A stretch of 64,000 nucleotides of DNA from Icerya purchasi. Lineage: Eukaryota > Arthropoda > Insecta > Hemiptera > Monophlebidae. The stretch is taken from contig CM077115.1 of NCBI GenBank assembly GCA_039619475.1, positions 497,633,352 through 497,697,351 on the forward strand, read 5' to 3'. Position 1 is the stretch's first letter. Each line of letters opens with the position of its first letter. The notes beneath the pieces were generated by a model. The model saw only the letters and a program-made list of their open reading frames with translations, made no database searches and had not been told where the DNA came from. Positions 57,626-64,000 of this stretch are shown piece after piece. A program made the position numbers and the translations under genes.

Positions 57626-59147
57626 ATCTACTAAAAACTGCAACCGAACAAACTGTTTATTTTTTTACCTATTTATTTACTCACTTATTTATATACCTAC
57701 TTATTTTATTTATTTATCTATCGGGCTAATTGTTAAATTCTTTTTATCGGCTATTTTCGGAGAGTCATTCTTCCAGCGCCAACGGTCCAGTCCAGAAAGA
57801 GCGCTCAAGACACTAAACCTTTGATGCGCAGGGAGAGTTTTTAATATTTTCGTAAAAATTTCACTTTTTTGCAGTCCAACTGTCAGTACGTAGAACCTTA
57901 AAGGGCGAGCCCGGAGTAAGAGAGCAAAATGAATTTCTGTACTTCGAATGGCGCGCGCACGAAGCACATTGATAGCTATTATTAATTTATAATTAAATCG
58001 GCTTAGGACAACGGAAACGAAGGTTCATTATCGAAATTTCGTATTACAGGCGTGATCCGTCCGTAATTAACATTTTCAGCGCGGCAAGGGTAGTAGGAAG
58101 CGGCGAGCGGTTGCCTAAGCTGCAGTCATAATCCCCGAGACTAAAATAGCTACCGGCTCGGTGCCGAAACTATTAGACACGGACAGCGCTAGCAGTAATC
58201 AGAGAATTTGAAGTTAATAGGCACTAATGAAGTAAAGTTATTATAGAGGAATAAAAAGATATTTAACCCTTTCCGGCGGCTGTCGGGAGGAGACGGAACT
58301 AACGGTGTCTAAGGATTACGTCTAGAAGGACGACAAGTAAAGTAGCAAAAACAAGCGAACCGAGGATAGGGTCAGAAAAACGGGGTCCGTTAAAGCTCGA
58401 AGTCAAAAAAAAAAAAACAACCTAGAAGAAGAGATAAACGTTCATTCCGCTCGGAGGAAGGGGCGAGTAGAAATAAAAATGTAAAAAATTTTAAGCATCA
58501 AAGAAGCTGCAGCGGAGAAATTTACTTGACGAACGTTTTAACTGTAATCAAGTTTTTCGAGTCGTCTGTGCGAAAACGGAATGGCGCAAGAACATTTGAA
58601 TTTTAATTTGTATTTTTTCTTCGCGCGTTTAATTTTATTTTACGAAGTAAAAGCCGAATCGAGCAAACGCATAAAACAGCACAGGACGCCGTAAAATTCT
58701 TTTAATTTCTTTCCTTATTAAAGGACTTCCTGTTCCGTTTTTTTTTTTGTTTTCGCTTCTCATCGTTGGCCCATCTTTTTAATGCTCGACAGAGGAAGTA
58801 GGCATAAACTTCGCTAGACATTTACGACTTAACCAGCCTACTCGGCTTTAATTCTGCGCGATACGGCAGTTTAAATTTATCAGCAAAGGCTCTCGAACGG
58901 AGTTGATTTTACTAGCCGGAATTCTCTATTAAAAAGCGTGATGGTAGCGGAAAAGTAGGAAGCATCACATCTTATTGCAAAAAGTAACACTATTTAGTAG
59001 ATGAGAAAGAATTTAAGTAAATAGCGCGAATAAAATGTATCGAGAAAAAGCTCCAAAGCGAAACAGTTTTCAGTTACACTCAATCGTACAGCTTTCCTCT
59101 TACTACGCGTAATATGTCGCCTATTATTCGGCGCTAATTCAATTCCG
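57626..59147. other. Gene-less, relatively GC-balanced stretch
   Basis: CpG-containing sequence from about 57,760 to 58,960, with no element signature and no protein-like frame. Confidence 0.5.
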
Positions 59148-59282
59148 CCGTCGTGATAGTCCGGTTGCTAAAGCACTCAACTTACGTTACAAAAGTCTCG
59201 AGTTAATAAGTCACCCGCTAATACTAATCACGTTGGAGGCAATGGAAAACATGAATAATATGCGCGCTAACTCGATAAGGTA
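59148..59282 (+). mobile_element. SINE-A head fragment, plus strand
   Basis: CGTCGTGATAGTCCGGTTGC, then AAAGCACTCAACTTACGTTA and AAAAGTCTCGAGTT align with the SINE-A head. The promoter boxes are degraded. It continues to ATATGCGCGCTAACTCGATA, skipping about 30-40 bp of body. Confidence 0.6.
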
Positions 59283-60010
59283 ATGTTTTAGATATTTGTT
59301 TCGAAAAACTGTTTAATTTTAGGTAAAAACAGAATACGACGTTTCGTAAAAAGAATTTATACGCATTTTTTCGGCGAGGAAATTATTCGAAAAATTTCAA
59401 AAGACTTAAAAATGAGTCTAATTTTAACTTTTTAAAAAATATAAATCGCAGCATTTATTATTACCTTTAATTGTTATTAGTAAAATACTACGTTATAAAT
59501 TTATACACTGATTTATTCACATTTTGGCAGTTTGTACTTTTCTTATTATTTTACGCATTATCTGTTATTAACATTTTGAAATGCTCGTTGTAATTGTCTT
59601 ATTTAGTTAATATATTGAATACGTATTGTTTTAGTAAAGAAATTACTTATTTTTTCTGTATTATCACTTTTTACTGCCTAGTACGTGTAAAGGAAGTATT
59701 GTAATCGTGAATAATGCCCCATATTTCAACCGATATTTCAACCATCCCTGATTACTTCCCTCTATACACGGATAATAAAAGTATGTACTGTATTCGACGA
59801 GGATTCTAAATCTCACATTTTAACGGAAATATCAATTTTGACAACCACCTCGGATCCATTTAGAGTTGTTTTTCGTGACGTTAATGTAGCTATGTATGTA
59901 TCACGGTTAACTTCAAATCGGCTAGTTGCAGGAAGTTTGAATTTAAGACTTTTTTAACATTTGGATTATTAACCAGAATCGAGGATAGATTGAAGAACAA
60001 ATTACTCAAT
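59283..60010. other. No gene recognised
   Basis: AT-rich; nothing recognisable until the LINE fragment that follows. Confidence 0.5.
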
Positions 60011-60252
60011 CCAGGTTTCTTTCTAGCCCAATTTTTGTCGGGACATGGTCATTTTTCTGAGTATCTAAAAAAAATGGAATTAACAAATGATGATAAATGC
60101 AGAGAATGCAATATCGAAACAGAACAGGACATTCAAAGATAAGTGGAAACACCACAGCCGACTTAGTTGCGAAACAAGCAATAGGAAAATCCACATTATT
60201 ATCGGTTGCAGTCCCAAGGAAGGATCTTTACAAAGTTACAAAAACCCAGTTT
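60011..60252 (+). pseudogene. Rearranged LINE fragment: C-terminal tail joined to RNase H
   Basis: The first frame (60,011-60,133) encodes PGFFLAQFLSGHGHFSEYLK, then KMELTNDDKCRECNIETEQD. This is the tail with a C-x2-C pair that normally ends R1/LOA-type proteins. At 60,134-60,139 the similarity switches to KISGNTTADLVAKQAIGKS (60,137 onwards, another frame), the end of an RNase H domain that normally lies before the tail. The order is therefore the reverse of a normal element. There is no poly-A. Confidence 0.6.
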
Positions 60253-61310
60253 TTGCTGTTTTCTAATGTTTAATAAGAATTAATTGAAGCTTATATAATA
60301 TAATGGATAATTTTGTAATTTTGTAAAGTTTTTATAAAATTTTACGACTGCTACTAAAAATGTGAAATTTTGCGCAACTTATCTTTTCGTAATTTTGAAA
60401 GACCGAATTTCTCGTCGTTATCCTTAAATCGAAAAATTAAAATTACGTAACCGATACCTAATAGTTCTTTAAATTGTTATATTGCGAATTCCCCTTACAT
60501 TTCTCATCAGTCGCCACTGCTACTCACCGTTTACTACATTCACACGAAAATAGCAAAAAACAAGTGAAAAAGAAATAATTTTCGAGGCTGAAATAAACGA
60601 TACCGAGACGACTCGAAAGGACTCTAACCATAGACGACGTAAATGATTAGCTGACTATTTGAAGATGGAAATAATCAATCGTGATGACTGGCCCCGGGAA
60701 ATTACTAACAACACGCTGAATCAGAAACCGAAAATATGACGTCATCGCCGCCGATTAGATTACGACGGTGGTTCGAATATCAAGCGGGTCGAAGAAAATA
60801 CCAAAAACGTCTAAAATGCTAGAAGTGTGACGCGAAAACAAAGCCAACTTATCTTACGTCATTGTTTGATAGCATCATTAAATTTTATAAGTTTTTAACG
60901 GGAATTAAATAAATCGGTCCTTTTTCTTTAAAATTAGTATTAAATATTAATAAACACTTAAAATTCGACATAAAATGTTATTTTTACAATTATAAATCTG
61001 TTAATATTTCATATTTACAAATTACGTATACGGATAAAATTTAATTTGTTATTAATTTGCGTGTAAAATAATTTTATATTACTTCTGTTTTTAACAAATT
61101 ATTACACAACATTAAATTGTCTGACAAAATTACCGATTTAAAACTTATATCGGAACTATGTAAAATTTTGATTTTTTAATTAATTCTTTTGTACTTGTTA
61201 CATAAATTATTAATTCTATATATTTTTTGTTATCTCCATAAAATACCTATAATTTCTATTTATAAACAAATACTGCATACTAAATGTTCCCTACTATTTT
61301 CGTTATAAAG

Positions 61311-61312
<2 letters not shown>
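60253..61312. other. No gene recognised
   Basis: AT-rich, no element signature. Confidence 0.5.

Positions 61313-61392
<80 letters not shown>
61313..61392. repeat. (TA)n microsatellite, about 40 units
   Basis: About 80 bp of uninterrupted TA, the longest microsatellite in the window. It can form a long hairpin and is a likely site of length change and assembly error. Confidence 0.97.
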
Positions 61393-61394
<2 letters not shown>

Positions 61395-63779
61395 GACGTG
61401 TATGAATATTACCAAACGATGACGTAGACAATTTTGCTTCATTTTCAATTCACACTTCCAGCGTTTTAGTTGCATTTGAAGAAAATGGTGCGCCAGTTGT
61501 CGATAGATCGACATTATAATTTTGAACCGACCTCAATAAAGCAACGACGTCGGCATCGGACGTAAACGGCGAAGTTTGTGTTTCATCAATTTCTGAATAC
61601 CAGATTACGACCAAAACTGTGTGTTCTTTTATCACGCTGTTCCGATATTTTTATTATACAGTTAATTTTATCATTTTTTAAATATATTATTGTTTTTATA
61701 TTGGAAAATGTATTAGAATTAATACGTATGTCGTCGATTATATTCCATTAAATTCGGTTTTAATTCCGCTGACAAATTCCAATAATCCGGCACAGGGCTA
61801 ACCAGTACGTGTCGGATCATCCAGAGTCTACCGTAATACAAATATTGACGCGGTTTTTCACCCTCGAAAAAATTTAAATATACCAAACCGTGAAAGTTTC
61901 AAATCGTTTTCCAAAAATTAAACCTCACGGATAATGTTTAACACTTTTTATCCGAACTGTATGGCAAATGCTTAGTTTAAGAAAAAAATAATAATAATAA
62001 TTTCACAAAATTTAATTATACTACCCCGTGTTATAATTGAGTATGTCCCGCTCAGCGCGACCGGAGAGCGTCTCAATCTAGAACAATTTATTTCCTTTAT
62101 GGCGCGAAATTTAAATAATTTTAGATGAAGACCGAAATAAACTTCCGTAAATACTCGCCGCGGAGGAGAACTTTGTAAAGAGCCAAACTATCTGCGTCTT
62201 TTTTCATTTATAATTTATTTCGATTCTGTGTTTTGTTTCTAACGCTGTTCATATAATATCCGGACTAAGTTCGGAATTTTTGAAAAGACGGTTAGACCGG
62301 ATTTGCAAGCGACCTTTGCAGTCATTTCTATAGTGTGTCTGCAAAAGGTTGCGGAGGATAGCTCTGGTCACGTTGAATAAGGAACAAAAAAGAAACGAGC
62401 ATTGTAGGCGGATTGGCGAAACAGAGTCAAACTTGGGCAGTGCTGCACTCGGTTAACATTTTCAGTGCACCGCCGTCGGACGGTTTTTGACTAGCGAATA
62501 CATAAAAGAAGGAAATAGTAAAATCGGTCGAAATGCGAGCACCGTAAATGAACATTTTTCACGGATGAACGGAATGCTGACGTTGAAATATCGCCGTTCG
62601 TTACACGAAAGTAAACTTAGGAAAAACATTAAGCGACGAGCGACCGGGTTTAAAGTTTTAGTAATAACGCTCGTTTTTAGCTTAAAGTCCTCGTGTCATC
62701 CGCTTCTCACATATTCGCGCCAAGAAAATGGCAAACTCTTGTCAAAAGCCGAAATGTCTTCATCCTCTTAAAACTCCGTCGCCACACTCGCCGCACCGTG
62801 AGGCCATCCCTGTTTTGTTCTTCTGCAGCCGACACCTTCGGCAAAGGTCTCTCTTCCTTTCCATCCGATCGCATAAAAAGTCAACTCACCCGTTGATTTC
62901 TACGAAACTTTTGTCCTTCCCAAGACGCTGTACGTGTGTTTTCTTTTGACTCGTCGTTTACTGCTGCGTCTCCCATAACAAATTGTTTTCCTAACGGCGT
63001 CGCATACCCTTGCGCGTATGAGCTGGTGTGATAAATTAATCTCCGGTAAAATCTCCAAAACTAATTATACTATCACGCGCGCACACAGGCACTGACACGC
63101 GTGTCGACTATTTCATTATTTCGAAACAAACTCATTTATCAAACGATGCAAACACCAGTCTGCAAAATACCGAAATTAATTGAATAAGATGACCGATGAT
63201 GCGGAATAAAATAAATCAAAAGCGGGAAATTAGTTAATTCGATTAGAGAAGAGATAAATAATTAAAAACTTTTAAAAATCAGGAAAATTAGACGATTCTT
63301 TTTTTTTGAGAAACTTAATTTTTTTCAGCTCCTTTTCGCTAATTGAACGCACCTAGACGCCGAGATTTAGAAGGAGAGATGCCGATTTCTTAAAATTAAT
63401 TGCGCCCAAAAAACTTTCGAACTTTTAGATTACGAAAAAAAAAAAAAAAGGAAAAAGAAAAAAATATAAACGGCATTTCAAAACCGTAATATTCGTTTCA
63501 AACGGAAAAACTGGCAATGGACTTTACATCGTTAGGCTAGAATTTATTCACTATTTCCGAAAACTTGTGATGGAACGGAAACCGCCCTTTTTGGTTTTTT
63601 TTTTTTTTTACATATATATAAACCTAAGTGTTGAATACAAGTGTTCTAGCAAAATTATATCCGATGTGGTTTCATTGGTTCTAATTTCGCGTTCTACGAG
63701 TAAATTTTGTAGTTTTTAATCGATTGCATTTGTTACAACATTATGAAATTATTAACCAGTTTATTTCTTTCAAATCCTC

Positions 63780-63815
<36 letters not shown>

Positions 63816-64000
63816 GGTAAAGTAATATTTTATATAATTCTTTTGCAATAGTTGCGCGTATTTTGGTATAAAAAATAACACACAATTTTGTAAAAAGAAT
63901 TTGTATGTATTTGTAATCGAGAAAATTTCAGACAATGGGTGGTAGAATTTGTTTTTAAAGCTCAAAAAAAAATCGAGAAAATTTAATTTATACAAAGATT
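61393..64000. other. No gene supported
   Basis: A 61-codon minus-strand open frame at 61,450-61,635 has a balanced amino-acid composition but no motif and no ATG start. CpG-containing sequence lies at 62,030-63,120. A (TA)n run is at 63,783-63,811. Overlapping open frames at 62,487-62,949 occupy three frames at once and are not credible. Confidence 0.45.

Noticed and set aside
57199..57627. 142-codon minus-strand open frame
   Set aside because: No protein motif; its beginning coincides with a tRNA-like SINE head.

Overview
This window looks like a transposon-rich, gene-poor stretch of an animal nuclear genome, most likely an insect. It is AT-rich and full of homopolymers and microsatellites. 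It has no bacterial-style operons. Nearly every stretch with recognisable protein similarity belongs to a non-LTR retrotransposon of a type common in arthropods (Jockey-like, R1-like, RTE-like, and a group with an RNase H domain). Short retroposons with tRNA-like promoters are scattered between them. I cannot name the species; a hemipteran or related insect is only a guess. No host protein-coding gene, rRNA gene, functional tRNA gene or CRISPR array could be supported.

Layout. 0-10 kb: mostly featureless AT-rich DNA with a Jockey C-terminal tail (3.1-3.5 kb), a SINE-like copy (3.6-3.8 kb) and a heavily mutated gag-like ORF1 (4.0-4.7 kb). 10-22 kb: two full-size SINE copies, a large inverted repeat (10.9-11.8 kb) around part of an RNase H LINE tail, a 69-bp retroposon with a 14-bp target duplication, three more truncated tails of the same RNase H LINE family (13.0, 17.4 and 21.3 kb), a pair of 280-bp direct repeats, and a decayed minus-strand LINE with a tandem repeat in its 3' part. 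22-32 kb: SINE fragments, minus-strand copies of a hairpin-ended interspersed repeat, a 184-bp retroposon with a 12-bp target duplication, and long empty stretches.

32.0-36.3 kb: a three-layer nest on the minus strand. An R1-like fragment with an 11-bp target duplication is split by a Jockey-like element. That element is in turn split by a 252-bp palindromic MITE at a TTAA site. Removing each inner layer joins the outer reading frame with no missing codon.

36-47 kb: two SINE copies, an RTE-type tail, a 506-bp MITE, a (CA)n run, and an apparently full-length RTE-like element (42,051-46,081) with a 13-bp target duplication, an intact coiled-coil ORF1, an ORF2 broken by one stop and two frameshifts, and an (AAT)n tail. 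47-56 kb: hairpin-ended repeats, SINEs, and a second nest in which a 2.5-kb RT/RNase H LINE splits an older RT element. 56-64 kb: mostly empty, with a rearranged LINE fragment at 60 kb and an 80-bp (TA)n run at 61.3 kb.

The elements do not form a pathway with one another. They record successive waves of target-primed insertion. The short retroposons were presumably moved by LINE machinery, but no copy here encodes an obviously intact complete element.
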